Origin: Enterobacter sp. 10-1
Lineage (GTDB): Bacteria > Pseudomonadota > Gammaproteobacteria > Enterobacterales > Enterobacteriaceae
Length of the DNA: 64,000 nt
Assembly: GCA_002270295.1 (NCBI GenBank)
Contig: NISF01000003.1
Location: forward strand, 682,001 to 746,000
Reading direction: 5' to 3'
Part shown: piece after piece, positions 8,891 through 19,226 of the stretch
Layout of the letters: every line of letters starts with the position of its first letter
How positions within the stretch are numbered: position 1 is the stretch's first letter
The notes under the pieces: model-generated
Databases searched by the model: none
Told to the model about the DNA's origin: nothing
The model's input: the letters and a program-made list of their open reading frames with translations, nothing else
Program-made: the position numbers and the translations under genes

Positions 8891-10195
8891 ATGATAGCAC
8901 CAGCAAAAGCATCGACCGTTGTCCTGGCGGGAGCCATTCTGGCTGTGGGGGCAGCTAGCGCTGCGCCCATCCCGGCGGTAGAAAACCTGAAAGCGCCGGA
9001 GAAAACCATCACCCTCAATTACTTTGGCGGCGCGGTCCCGGCGGAGCGCGCCAACAAAATTATCGCGGCATTTGAGAAACGCTACCCGACGATTAAAATC
9101 AGCTACCACGCGGTGCCATTCAACAGCTACAACGAAACGCTCGGCGCGCGATTTGCCCAGGGTAACGTGGATATTTTCGACATCGACCAGCCGCAGAGCG
9201 CCAGCTACGCGGTACGCGGCTGGGAAGCCGATTTGACGGATGCGTTCGCCGCGAAACGCCAGCTGATCGACCCGCCTGCGCTGAAAGAGTCCACCATCAA
9301 CGGTAAGTTACTCAACCTGCCGTACCAGATTGGCACCACCTTCCTGTATTACAACAAAAACGTGCTGAAGCAAATCGGCGTGGCGTACCCGTCCAACAAG
9401 GCGGGGGAAGCGCCGACCTGGGAATGGGTGGAAGCGACGGCCCGCAAAGCGGTGGCAGCGAAAGCCTCGTCTTACGGCGTGACCTTCTCCACCCCGGATA
9501 TGTATTACTACCTCCAGCCGCTGGCGGAATCCCTTGGCGGCGGAACCGGCGTCAAAGGCGAGAAACAGCTCACGCCGGACGTTAACAATCCCGGATGGGT
9601 GAAGGCCCTGGGCTGGTATGGCAAATTGTACGCCGATGGCCTGGCGCCGCGTGGCGTGCGAGAGACGGCGCTGGCCTTCGCCAACGGCGACAGCGCGTTC
9701 TTTTATGGCGGCATCTGGAATTCGCCAACGATTACCAAAAATGCCGACTTAGATTTTGGGATCGCCACCGCGCCTAAGTTTAAAGATGGCCAGGACGCTA
9801 CCACCAGCGGCGGCTGGGCGTTAGGCATCAGCGCGCTTTCCAGCCCGGAAAAACAGCAGGCGGCAGCCTTATTCCTCAACTGGTATCTGTTTGGCGAGAA
9901 CGGCGGTTTTATCTCTGCCGATCCGCAAACTGAAAACGTTCCGACCACCGAAGCCACCCGCGCCGTATTCTGGAAAAATCCGACCTACGCCGATCCGCGG
10001 CTGAGCGGTTTGCAGGATATTTTGACCTGGCAGGCCCAGCATTCTGCCCGTATTCGTCCGCAGACCGTGGGCGGCGCGGAGTTCACTCAGCTGATGGGGG
10101 CGGCCATTGGCGACATCATCAACGGCGCCGATGCGCAGAAAACGCTGGACGCGACGAATGCCAGACTGAAAGCCGCATGGAGAAAGTATCAGTGA
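8891..10195 (+). CDS. Sugar-type ABC transporter substrate-binding protein
   Basis: A 434-aa periplasmic binding protein of extracellular solute-binding family 1 (carbohydrate uptake family CUT1). An N-terminal signal peptide of about 25 residues ends near AASAAP. The mature part starts with ITLNYFGGAVPAERANKII and continues with family-like segments such as LPYQIGTTFLYYNKNVLK and FFYGGIWNS. It lies four bases after the monooxygenase and is followed by two permeases and, four genes on, the ATPase. The context suggests it delivers the monooxygenase substrate, perhaps a sulfonated or otherwise modified sugar; that is inference. Confidence 0.9.
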   Translation: MIAPAKASTVVLAGAILAVGAASAAPIPAVENLKAPEKTITLNYFGGAVPAERANKIIAAFEKRYPTIKISYHAVPFNSYNETLGARFAQGNVDIFDIDQPQSASYAVRGWEADLTDAFAAKRQLIDPPALKESTINGKLLNLPYQIGTTFLYYNKNVLKQIGVAYPSNKAGEAPTWEWVEATARKAVAAKASSYGVTFSTPDMYYYLQPLAESLGGGTGVKGEKQLTPDVNNPGWVKALGWYGKLYADGLAPRGVRETALAFANGDSAFFYGGIWNSPTITKNADLDFGIATAPKFKDGQDATTSGGWALGISALSSPEKQQAAALFLNWYLFGENGGFISADPQTENVPTTEATRAVFWKNPTYADPRLSGLQDILTWQAQHSARIRPQTVGGAEFTQLMGAAIGDIINGADAQKTLDATNARLKAAWRKYQ

Positions 10196-11076
10196 CCAGC
10201 AGGGCTGCCCGCCATGAAGCGCGCGCCGCGCTGTTATTGCTGACTCCGGCGCTGGCGCTGCTGCTGTTACTGCGCATTATTCCGACCGGGCTGGCGATTG
10301 TGGAGTCGTTTTATACCTCGGTGCCGGGTAGCGTGATCCCGCCGAAGTGGGTTGGCTGGCAGAACTATCTCGATCTGTTTGAAGACCCCGGCTTCTGGGA
10401 TTCCGTGTGGCGTACGCTGCTGTTCGCCGCGCTGGTCAATCCGCTGACTATGGTCTTCGCCCTGTTTCTCGCCTGGCTGCTGACGCGTAACGTGGCGTTG
10501 ACCGGCGTGTGGCGCACCCTCGCTTTTTTGCCAACGGCTCTTCCGCTGATGGGGACCACGGTGGTGTTTGGCGTGCTGCTGCGCCCGGAAGGGGTGGTGA
10601 ACAACCTGCTGGCGCTGGCGCACCTGCCCACCAGCGGCTGGTTTACCGACGTCGATGGCGCGATGGCGGCTCTGGTGATCTTATCCACCTGGACGGCGGT
10701 AGGTTACTGGATGATCTTCCTGATTGCCGCCATCCGCGACGTGCCGCAGGACTACTACGATGCGGCGATGCTGGATGGCGCCGGAGAATGGCGGCAGTTT
10801 GTCAATGTGACGCTGCCGCTGATCCAGCGGCAGCTGCTGTTCGTGCTGACGGCCAGCACGGTATGGAACTTTATCCTTTACGCCCCGATCGGCGCCCTGA
10901 CGAAAGGCGGCCCTCAGGGCTCCAGTAACTTTCTTATGTACGACATCATTACCCGCTACTACGCCCTGAGTTCGCCGGGATCGGCGCTGGCGGAGATGAC
11001 CATCTTATTTGTCTTAATGGGGATCACGGTATGGCTGCAATTCAGGCTGTTGAACCGGATGAGAAGCGCGCCGTGA
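10192..11076 (+). CDS. ABC transporter permease, MalF/UgpA-like
   Basis: Inner-membrane permease of the CUT1 family with about six transmembrane helices. The EAA loop, which contacts the ATPase, appears as YYDAAMLDGAGEWRQFVNVTLP. I place the start at the GTG at 10192, giving 294 aa. It overlaps the preceding stop as GTGA and has GGAGAAAG nine bases upstream. An in-frame ATG at 10177 would extend the protein by five residues. The pairing with the next permease is typical of sugar importers. Confidence 0.88.
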   Translation: MTSRAARHEARAALLLLTPALALLLLLRIIPTGLAIVESFYTSVPGSVIPPKWVGWQNYLDLFEDPGFWDSVWRTLLFAALVNPLTMVFALFLAWLLTRNVALTGVWRTLAFLPTALPLMGTTVVFGVLLRPEGVVNNLLALAHLPTSGWFTDVDGAMAALVILSTWTAVGYWMIFLIAAIRDVPQDYYDAAMLDGAGEWRQFVNVTLPLIQRQLLFVLTASTVWNFILYAPIGALTKGGPQGSSNFLMYDIITRYYALSSPGSALAEMTILFVLMGITVWLQFRLLNRMRSAP

Positions 11077-11918
11077 GGCGTCACGTCGTCCTGCGGCGTC
11101 GCCAGCTGCGGCGGGTGATTGCCACCTGCATAGCGTTGCTGATTTCGCTGCTGTTTGCCGTGCCCTTTGTCTGGCTGGTGGCTTCGGCCTTCCGCCCGGT
11201 GACGGAGACCTTCCAGGCCCACGTGGATTTGTGGACATTCATACCGCGCCGCTGGACTCTGGAAAATTTTACCTCGGCGTTCAGCCGGGGATTCGCCACC
11301 AACTTGTTTAACTCGCTGTGGGTGACCGGCGTTTCGGCGCTGGTGGGCACCGCGCTGGCGATTCTCGCGGCTTTTCCCCTGGCGGTGATGCGTTTCCCGG
11401 GGCGTGACTGGCTGTTTGTCACCGTGGTGTTCGCCTTCATGATCCCTTTTGAAGTGGTGGCGCTGCCGTTAACCACGGTGTTTACCGGGATGGGACTGGC
11501 TAACACCCTGACGGCGCTGATTGTTCCGGGGCTGGTGCACGGTCTGGCGATTTTCAACCTGCGCCAGTTCTTTTTGAGCATCCCGCGCGAACAGCTGGAG
11601 GCCGCGCTGCTGGATGGCGCCTCCTGGTGGCGCATTCTTCTGCAAATTTACCTGCCGCTGGTGCGCCCGGCGGTGATTGGTACGGCAATGATTCTGGCGA
11701 TGGCGCAGTGGAATGCCTGGCTGTGGCCGTCGCTCATTATCACCGACAACAGTAAGCAAACCGGCGCCGTGGCGATGGGGTTGTCGGATTCGGCCTATAC
11801 CCAGGACTACGGTCTGGCCTTTGCCGAAGTCTTTATCCTTGCGCTGATCCCGGCGCTGCTGATCTTTTTCGGTCAGCGTTCATTTACCCGCTCGCTGAGC
11901 CACACCGGCGGCAAATAA
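11073..11918 (+). CDS. ABC transporter permease, MalG/UgpE-like
   Basis: Second CUT1 permease with about six transmembrane helices. The EAA loop is EAALLDGASWWRILLQIYLP. The frame also allows an ATG at 11031 inside the previous gene. I prefer the GTG at 11073 (281 aa), which overlaps the previous stop as GTGA with GAGAAG just upstream. This repeats the coupling arrangement of the preceding gene pair. The N terminus is Arg-rich, as expected for a cytoplasmic lead into the first helix (CIALLISLLFAVPFVWLV). Confidence 0.86.
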   Translation: MRRHVVLRRRQLRRVIATCIALLISLLFAVPFVWLVASAFRPVTETFQAHVDLWTFIPRRWTLENFTSAFSRGFATNLFNSLWVTGVSALVGTALAILAAFPLAVMRFPGRDWLFVTVVFAFMIPFEVVALPLTTVFTGMGLANTLTALIVPGLVHGLAIFNLRQFFLSIPREQLEAALLDGASWWRILLQIYLPLVRPAVIGTAMILAMAQWNAWLWPSLIITDNSKQTGAVAMGLSDSAYTQDYGLAFAEVFILALIPALLIFFGQRSFTRSLSHTGGK

Positions 11919-11944
11919 TATGCTGAATGCAGCAGGAGAATAGC

Positions 11945-13015
11945 ATGACACAACGCGTTGAATTCCTTGATGAGCGGCCGGACCCCAATACCCCCTGGAC
12001 GCCGCCCGAAAACCGTTTCAAGCGGTATGCCTATAACCGGGTCGGCAACAGTGGTCTGGTGGTTTCGCCCATCGCGCTCGGGACCTGGTACAACTTCGGC
12101 GACGACACGCCGTTCCAGAAGCAGCGCGACATCGTCCGTTTTGCCTTCGAGAACGGGATTAACCATATTGATATCGCCAACCAGTACGGCCCGCCGCTGG
12201 GCGCCGCCGAAGAGAACATTGGCCGCATCCTGCGTAAAGATTTCCGTTCGTACCGTAATGAGCTGGTGATTGCCACCAAAGCAGGCTGGCCGCAGTGGCT
12301 CGGGCCAAACGGCCGTCTCGGCGGTAAAAAGCACCTGCTGGGCAGCATTGATGAATCTCTGGAACGTCTTGGCCTCGATCATGTGGATATTTTCTATTCC
12401 CATCGCTATGACCCGGATACGCCGCTGCATGAAACCATTGAAGCGCTCGACGCCCTCGTCCGTCAGGGGAAGGCGCTGTATGTCGGCATCTCGTCCTATT
12501 CGGCGCAGCGTTCCCGCGAGGCGCTCAGCATTGCTAAAGAGCTGGGGACGCCGCTGCTGGTCAATCAGTCATCATACTCGCTGCTTAACCGCTGGATTGA
12601 AGACGAACTACTGAGCGATCTTGCGCAGTCCGGCGCGGCGGCGATTGCCTTCACGCCTCTGGCGCAGGGGCTGCTGGCCGATCGTTACCTGCAGGGGTTT
12701 GAGGTGCAGCGCGCGCAGCACCGGACTTATATCAGCGCCGAGGCGCAGTCTGAAGACAACCTTCGCCGCCTGCGCGGGCTGGCGGCTATCGCGGCGGAAC
12801 GCGGCCAGACGCTGTCGCAGCTGGCGATCGCATGGACGCTGCGGGACCCGCGCGTGGCTTCGACGCTGGTGGGCGTATCCAGCAAAGAGCAGCTGGCTGA
12901 GAATCTGAAAGCGCTGGATAACCTGGTCTTCAGCAGCGATGAGCTGGCTCTGATCGACAACTTTGCGGTACACGATGGCGGCGTCAATCCGTGGAAAATT
13001 TCGTCCGAACTGTAA
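11945..13015 (+). CDS. Aldo/keto reductase, YghZ-like (AKR14/AKR6 type)
   Basis: A 356-aa NADPH-dependent aldo/keto reductase of the YghZ/potassium-channel-beta-like group. Visible are RVGNSGLVVSPIALGTWYNFG, the catalytic Asp and Tyr region DIANQYGPP, the Lys region VIATKAGW, DIFYSHRYDPDTPLHET and the C-terminal cofactor segment STLVGVSSKEQLAENLKAL. The start at 11945 has AGGAGAA upstream; an ATG-proximal alternative at 11927 does not. YghZ reduces glyceraldehyde 3-phosphate and methylglyoxal. In this operon it may instead reduce an aldehyde released by the monooxygenases, as SmoB does in sulfoquinovose desulfurization. That role is inference. Confidence 0.9.
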   Translation: MTQRVEFLDERPDPNTPWTPPENRFKRYAYNRVGNSGLVVSPIALGTWYNFGDDTPFQKQRDIVRFAFENGINHIDIANQYGPPLGAAEENIGRILRKDFRSYRNELVIATKAGWPQWLGPNGRLGGKKHLLGSIDESLERLGLDHVDIFYSHRYDPDTPLHETIEALDALVRQGKALYVGISSYSAQRSREALSIAKELGTPLLVNQSSYSLLNRWIEDELLSDLAQSGAAAIAFTPLAQGLLADRYLQGFEVQRAQHRTYISAEAQSEDNLRRLRGLAAIAAERGQTLSQLAIAWTLRDPRVASTLVGVSSKEQLAENLKALDNLVFSSDELALIDNFAVHDGGVNPWKISSEL

Positions 13016-13027
13016 GAGGAATATGAC

Positions 13028-14155
13028 GTGGCTGGTCAGCAATATGATGTGGCGGTGGTAGGGCTGGGCGCGATGGGGGCCGCAGCGCTGTGGCGCCTGG
13101 CGGAGCGGGGGGTGAGGGCGATCGGCATCGATCGGTTTACTCCGCCTCACGATCTCGGCGCGACCCACGGTCAAACCCGGCTGTTCCGTACCTTCTGCCT
13201 TGAGCATCCTGCGCTGGGGGAGTATGCCCGCTTATCCCGTAGCCTGTTTCAGCAGCTGGAACTCCACGCGGGAGAAAGCCTGCTGTCGGTAACGGGCGGC
13301 ACCATTATCGGCCGTCGCGATTCGCTGGCGGTCAGCGGCACGCTACGGGCCGCAGAACGGCTCGGCGTCGCGCTGAACGTGTGGACCGCCGCGGAGCTTG
13401 CGGCGCGTCAGCCGCAGCATCTCGGGTTACGCGCTGATGATGTGGCCGTGTTTGATGCGGAAGCGGGCGTGGCGAACCCGGAAGGCTTTATTCGCGCGAC
13501 ATTGCAGCGCGCTGAAGCGCTGTCGGCGCAGGTGCTGACGCAGGTGAGCGTCGAGGCGATAGAGGATGACGGCAACGGAGTGCGTATTGCTACCTCGGCA
13601 GGGGACGTACGGGCCGATCAGGTCGTGCTGGCGAGCGGGGCGTGGCTGGCGCGCTTTGCTGCCGATCTCCCGCTCGATCCTGTTCGCACGGTGATGACCT
13701 GGTTTGATGTCGCGCCTGGTTACGGCCTGGCTGAGTTCCCGGTGTTTGTGCGTGAAATTCATCCGTCGCTCACCCTGTGGGGGCACGGCGCTTTACCCGG
13801 CGGGGCGGTGAAGCTTGGTCTGGGAGATATCGGCGTACCTCGTCGCGCGCTCGACCCTGACTATATTGACCGGCATATCACCCGTGAAGATACCGCCGAG
13901 CTGCGTCAGGCCGTTAGCCAGTGGCTGGGAGGGATTCATCCGCAACCGGCCAGCGCCCGTCCGTGCATGATCACCCGTACGCCCGATGCGCAGTTTATCG
14001 TCGGGCGCTACCGGAAAAACGTGCTGGTGGCCGGCGGTGACAGCGGTCATGCTTTTAAACATGCCCCGGCTATCGGCGAGATCATTGCCGCAGAGGCGCT
14101 TGGTAAGACGGTCGAACTCGACACGGCGTTTATTGCCCCACAGCGGTTTTTATAA
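13028..14155 (+). CDS. SolA/monomeric sarcosine oxidase-like FAD oxidase
   Basis: A 375-aa FAD-dependent amine oxidase of the DAO family. The dinucleotide-binding motif is VVGLGAMGAAALWRLAERG, followed by the family hallmark GATHGQTRLFR. Near the C terminus RPCMITRTPD places a cysteine (Cys313) where monomeric sarcosine oxidase and SolA attach FAD covalently, followed by VAGGDSGHAFKHAPAIGE. It should oxidise an N-methyl or secondary amine with O2, giving H2O2 and an aldehyde. The start codon is GTG; an ATG five bases earlier is out of frame. Why an amine oxidase accompanies a sulfur-type operon is unclear; the true substrate may be an amine. Confidence 0.87.
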   Translation: MAGQQYDVAVVGLGAMGAAALWRLAERGVRAIGIDRFTPPHDLGATHGQTRLFRTFCLEHPALGEYARLSRSLFQQLELHAGESLLSVTGGTIIGRRDSLAVSGTLRAAERLGVALNVWTAAELAARQPQHLGLRADDVAVFDAEAGVANPEGFIRATLQRAEALSAQVLTQVSVEAIEDDGNGVRIATSAGDVRADQVVLASGAWLARFAADLPLDPVRTVMTWFDVAPGYGLAEFPVFVREIHPSLTLWGHGALPGGAVKLGLGDIGVPRRALDPDYIDRHITREDTAELRQAVSQWLGGIHPQPASARPCMITRTPDAQFIVGRYRKNVLVAGGDSGHAFKHAPAIGEIIAAEALGKTVELDTAFIAPQRFL

Positions 14156-14169
14156 CAACAGAGAGTACT

Positions 14170-15261
14170 ATGGGACAATTAGAATTACGGGGCGTGGGGA
14201 AAACTTTCCACGCTCAGGGAGTGGTACAGGATATCGATCTGACCATTGAGGCCGGAGAATTTGTGGTCATTGTCGGCCCGTCCGGCAGCGGCAAATCCAC
14301 GCTGCTACGGATGATCGCCGGTCTTGAAGATATCAGCACCGGTGAGATGTTCCTGGATGGTCAGCTGATAAACGATACCCTGCCTCAGGAGCGCAGTATC
14401 GGCATGGTGTTCCAGTCTTATGCCCTGTACCCGCATATGACGGTCGCGGAGAACATGGCATATAGCCTGACGCTGGCGAAGCGGCCGAAAGCGGAGGTTG
14501 CCCGGCGGGTTAGTGAGGCGGCAAGTATTTTACAGCTCACCCCGCTGCTGGAGCGCAAACCTGCGATGCTGTCCGGCGGACAGCGTCAGCGGGTGGCCAT
14601 TGGCCGCGCGCTGGTGAAAGAGCCGGCCCTGTTTCTGTTTGATGAACCCTTATCCAATCTTGATGCCGCTCTGCGCGTGGAAATGCGCGTTCAGATTGCT
14701 CGCCTGCATCAAAAGCTGCGTTCCACCATGATTTACGTCACCCACGATCAGGTGGAAGCGATGACGCTGGCAGATCGCATCGTCATGATGTCATCGGGAC
14801 GTATTGCCCAGGTAGGGACGCCGTTGGAGCTGTACCATCATCCGGCCACGCTGGAAGTGGCGACCTTTATCGGATCGCCGCGAATGAATATCCTGCCGGT
14901 GAAAATAGAGGAGGGCAGCGAGCAGGGCATTAAGGTTCGTCTGCCCGGCGATGTACCGCTGCTCGTGACGGTGGATGGTCGTCATGCCGTGGCGGGTGAG
15001 CAGGCATGGCTGGGCGTGCGTCCAGAACATTTACCCTCAGAGGAGATCCCCGGACCGCAGCTGGACGCCTTGCTGGTGTTGATTGAAAATCTGGGCTACG
15101 AGACATTGCTCTATTACCAGATTGAAGGGGTAGATGAGCCGCTGATACAAAGAGTGCCTGGAGAATCGCAGCGCAAAGTCGGCATGACGGTACGGCTGGG
15201 CATTAGCAGCCGCCATGTTCAGCTGTTTTCGGCCGGCGGTAGGGCCTATTCCAGACTGTAA
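14170..15261 (+). CDS. Sugar-type ABC transporter ATP-binding protein (MalK/UgpC-like)
   Basis: A 363-aa ATPase. Walker A is GPSGSGKST, the Q-loop region is GMVFQSYALYPHMTVAENM, the signature is LSGGQRQRVAIGRAL, Walker B is LFLFDEPLSNLD and the switch His lies in YVTHDQVEAMTLADR. A C-terminal TOBE/regulatory region follows from about residue 240, as in the CUT1 ATPases MalK and UgpC. It completes the importer made of the binding protein at 8891 and permeases at 10192 and 11073. Two enzyme genes separate it from the permeases, arguing that transport and catabolism are one unit. Confidence 0.92.
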   Translation: MGQLELRGVGKTFHAQGVVQDIDLTIEAGEFVVIVGPSGSGKSTLLRMIAGLEDISTGEMFLDGQLINDTLPQERSIGMVFQSYALYPHMTVAENMAYSLTLAKRPKAEVARRVSEAASILQLTPLLERKPAMLSGGQRQRVAIGRALVKEPALFLFDEPLSNLDAALRVEMRVQIARLHQKLRSTMIYVTHDQVEAMTLADRIVMMSSGRIAQVGTPLELYHHPATLEVATFIGSPRMNILPVKIEEGSEQGIKVRLPGDVPLLVTVDGRHAVAGEQAWLGVRPEHLPSEEIPGPQLDALLVLIENLGYETLLYYQIEGVDEPLIQRVPGESQRKVGMTVRLGISSRHVQLFSAGGRAYSRL

Positions 15262-15584
15262 AGCGGCAAACCAGCCCACTGAGCGTAGTTAGCGACAAGA
15301 ATAGCTAGATGCCGGGAGAGGAGGTTGGCCCAGCGGGTATCCCCAGAAAATGATGTGCGACGAAAGGGAAGAAAGCGCACGGCTTTACCGGCAAGAGATG
15401 ATTGGATAAACGCGTCTGGTATTTCTCAAATAAGACTTTTCTTTGCTGGTTTTTGCATTTCAGCATTACTGTATACATTGGTATTCTTTTCTGGTTCCAT
15501 TTTCATCGCAGACCAAAGGATTCAGCTGAGTGCGGTACTTCGCCTCCTGAAGCCGCTATTTCATGAGCCGGAGCTGTATTACCT
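15262..15584. other. 323-bp intergenic stretch before the second ABC operon
   Basis: I see no convincing gene here. An 88-codon TTG-initiated frame at 15325-15591 has one hydrophobic stretch, but its ribosome-binding sequence abuts the start codon; I do not call it. The stretch is AT-rich from about 15415 to 15500 and contains the palindrome TGTATACA (listed separately). It is the likely promoter region for the operon starting at 15585. Confidence 0.45.
15470..15477. promoter_or_regulatory. Candidate GntR-type operator TGTATACA
   Basis: A perfect 8-bp palindrome about 110 bases upstream of the dpp-like permease gene. The same core, extended to TTGTATACAA, lies next to the GntR/FCD regulator gene at 31232-31241. 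FCD-type GntR proteins commonly bind palindromes of this shape. One chance occurrence of an 8-mer per 64 kb is expected, so the case rests on position. Confidence 0.35.
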
Positions 15585-16571
15585 ATGTTGAATCTGATAA
15601 TCAAACGTCTGATGCAGGCATGCGTGGTGGTTTGGTTAATGGCGACGCTGGTCTTTTTCGCCCTGCACGTTATTGGTAGCCCGGTCGATATTTTATTGTC
15701 TCCCGATGCCACCGAGCGCGATCGGCAGCAGCTGATTGCTGAACTTGGACTTAATCTTTCGCTGTGGCAACAGTACGGGCTTTTTTTACAGGGCCTCCTG
15801 CACGGTGATTTGGGACGCAGCTACGTCTTTAATCAGCCCGCTCTGACGCTTATTCTGCAGCGCTTCCCGGCCACGCTTGAGCTGGCGGTCAGTGCGACTT
15901 TGCTGGCTATTATTATCGCCTTGCCGCTCGGTCTTTATGCGGGGCTAAAACCGGATAGCTGGCTGTCAAAAACCATTATGGCGGGCAGCATCCTGGGCTT
16001 TTCTCTGCCGACGTTCTGGGCGGGTTTGCTGCTGATTATGTTTTTCTCGGTCGGTCTGGGATGGCTGCCCAGCGGCGGACGCGGCGAGATGAAAACCTTT
16101 TTGGGCGTTCAGTGGTCTTTCCTGACCGGCGATGGATTACGCCACTTATTACTCCCGGCCATTAATCTGGCCTTATTTAAAACCGCCCTGTTATTGCGTC
16201 TTACCCGCGCCGGCGTGCGGGAGGAGATGTCAGCGAATTATATGCGGCTGGCCAAAGCTCGTGGGTTATCTGAGTTCAGAATGACGTTTGTCCACTTATT
16301 AAAAAATATTGTGATTCCCCTGATCACCGTGGTGGGAATGGAGTTCGGTTCGGTTATCTCTTTTTCGGTGGTCACTGAGACAATATTTGCCTGGCCCGGC
16401 ATGGGCAAACTGATTATTGACAGTATTAATATGCTCGACCGGCCGGTTATCGTCGCCTATCTGATGATCATCGTCACCCTTATTGTTGTTATAAATCTCG
16501 TCGTGGATATTCTCTCATCGCTGCTTAATCCGCGAATCAGAATAAATGCGGGAGCAAATGCGAATGGCTGA
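15585..16571 (+). CDS. Peptide/opine-type ABC transporter permease, DppB-like
   Basis: A 328-aa inner-membrane permease of the DppB/OppB family. The N-terminal helix (VVVWLMATLVFFALHVIG) is followed by a periplasmic loop containing LGLNLSLWQQYGLFLQGLLHGDLGRS (region around residues 50-75), which is diagnostic of the family. The BPD_transp_1 domain ends with SFSVVTETIFAWPGMGKL. It is paired with the DppC-like gene. The substrate cannot be told from the permease; the downstream HyuA/HyuB and racemase-family genes point to a cyclic amide, opine or amino-acid derivative. Confidence 0.92.
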   Translation: MLNLIIKRLMQACVVVWLMATLVFFALHVIGSPVDILLSPDATERDRQQLIAELGLNLSLWQQYGLFLQGLLHGDLGRSYVFNQPALTLILQRFPATLELAVSATLLAIIIALPLGLYAGLKPDSWLSKTIMAGSILGFSLPTFWAGLLLIMFFSVGLGWLPSGGRGEMKTFLGVQWSFLTGDGLRHLLLPAINLALFKTALLLRLTRAGVREEMSANYMRLAKARGLSEFRMTFVHLLKNIVIPLITVVGMEFGSVISFSVVTETIFAWPGMGKLIIDSINMLDRPVIVAYLMIIVTLIVVINLVVDILSSLLNPRIRINAGANANG

Positions 16572-17472
16572 GGCAAATATGGTGATACCGTCGACGCCGC
16601 AGCGCAAACAGGGCATACGGCAATTTTTAAGGCGCTACTCGCGTTCAAAAAGCGCGTTATTTGCTGCGTTGTTGATAGGGCTGATTATTATTGCGGCCTT
16701 TGCCGCGCCTCTGCTGGCTCCGCAAAACCCTTACGATCTTCAGCAGCTCAGCATTATTGACGGGCAGCTGGCGCCGGGCGCACAGGGCAGTTCCGGCATC
16801 CTGTTCTGGCTGGGCAGCGACGATCAGGGGCGGGATATGCTATCGGCGATACTATACGGACTGCGTATTTCGCTGGGCGTCGGTTTTGTTTCTGTTTTTT
16901 TCGCGGCCATTATCGGCGGGTCCCTGGGGCTGCTGGCTGCCTATCGCGGCGGTAAAACCGATGCCTTCATTATGCGGCTGGTGGATTTGCAGCTCTCCTT
17001 TCCGGCCATTCTGGTGGCCTTAATGCTGCTGGCTTTCTTAGGTAAGGGTATCGGTAATGTGGTGCTGGCGCTGGTTATTGTTGAGTGGGCGACCTACGCC
17101 CGGGCCACGCGCAGCACCGCGCTTGTCGAAAGTAAGAAAGGCTATATTGAGGCCGCGGTCTGCCTTGGGCTGCCTTTACATCGCATTCTGTTTCGCCATC
17201 TTCTGCCGCAATGTTTGCCACCGCTGATTGTGATTTCCACCGTACAGGTAGCGCGGGCTATTGCGCTGGAAGCGACGCTCTCCTTTCTGGGGTTGGGCGT
17301 GCCGGTGACGGAACCGAGTCTCGGCTTGCTTATCGCCAACGGCTATCAATATATGTTATCGGGTGAATACTGGATCTGCTTTTACCCCGGCATTGCGCTG
17401 ATGGTGACCATCGTCGCGATTAATATAGCAGGGGATCGCCTGCGGGACGTGCTCAATCCATGGGCACAATAA
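16564..17472 (+). CDS. Peptide/opine-type ABC transporter permease, DppC-like
   Basis: Inner-membrane permease of the DppC/OppC family, 302 aa from the ATG at 16564. That start overlaps the DppB-like stop by eight bases and has GGGAG upstream; an ATG at 16546 in the same frame lacks a ribosome-binding site. Visible are FWLGSDDQGRDMLSAILYGLRISLGVG (around residues 80-105), the hallmark of the family, and the EAA-like loop region YIEAAVCLGLP. SFLGLGVPVTEPSLG follows near the C terminus. Confidence 0.9.
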   Translation: MAEANMVIPSTPQRKQGIRQFLRRYSRSKSALFAALLIGLIIIAAFAAPLLAPQNPYDLQQLSIIDGQLAPGAQGSSGILFWLGSDDQGRDMLSAILYGLRISLGVGFVSVFFAAIIGGSLGLLAAYRGGKTDAFIMRLVDLQLSFPAILVALMLLAFLGKGIGNVVLALVIVEWATYARATRSTALVESKKGYIEAAVCLGLPLHRILFRHLLPQCLPPLIVISTVQVARAIALEATLSFLGLGVPVTEPSLGLLIANGYQYMLSGEYWICFYPGIALMVTIVAINIAGDRLRDVLNPWAQ

Positions 17473-17497
17473 ACGACTTACTCCGGCGGGGAGAGGC

Positions 17498-19225
<1,728 letters not shown>

Positions 19226-19226
19226 T

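Noticed and set aside
15325-15591. 88-codon frame before the DppB-like permease with one hydrophobic stretch
   Set aside because: TTG start with the Shine-Dalgarno-like sequence directly abutting it, and Arg/Lys-rich odd N terminus; probably chance.
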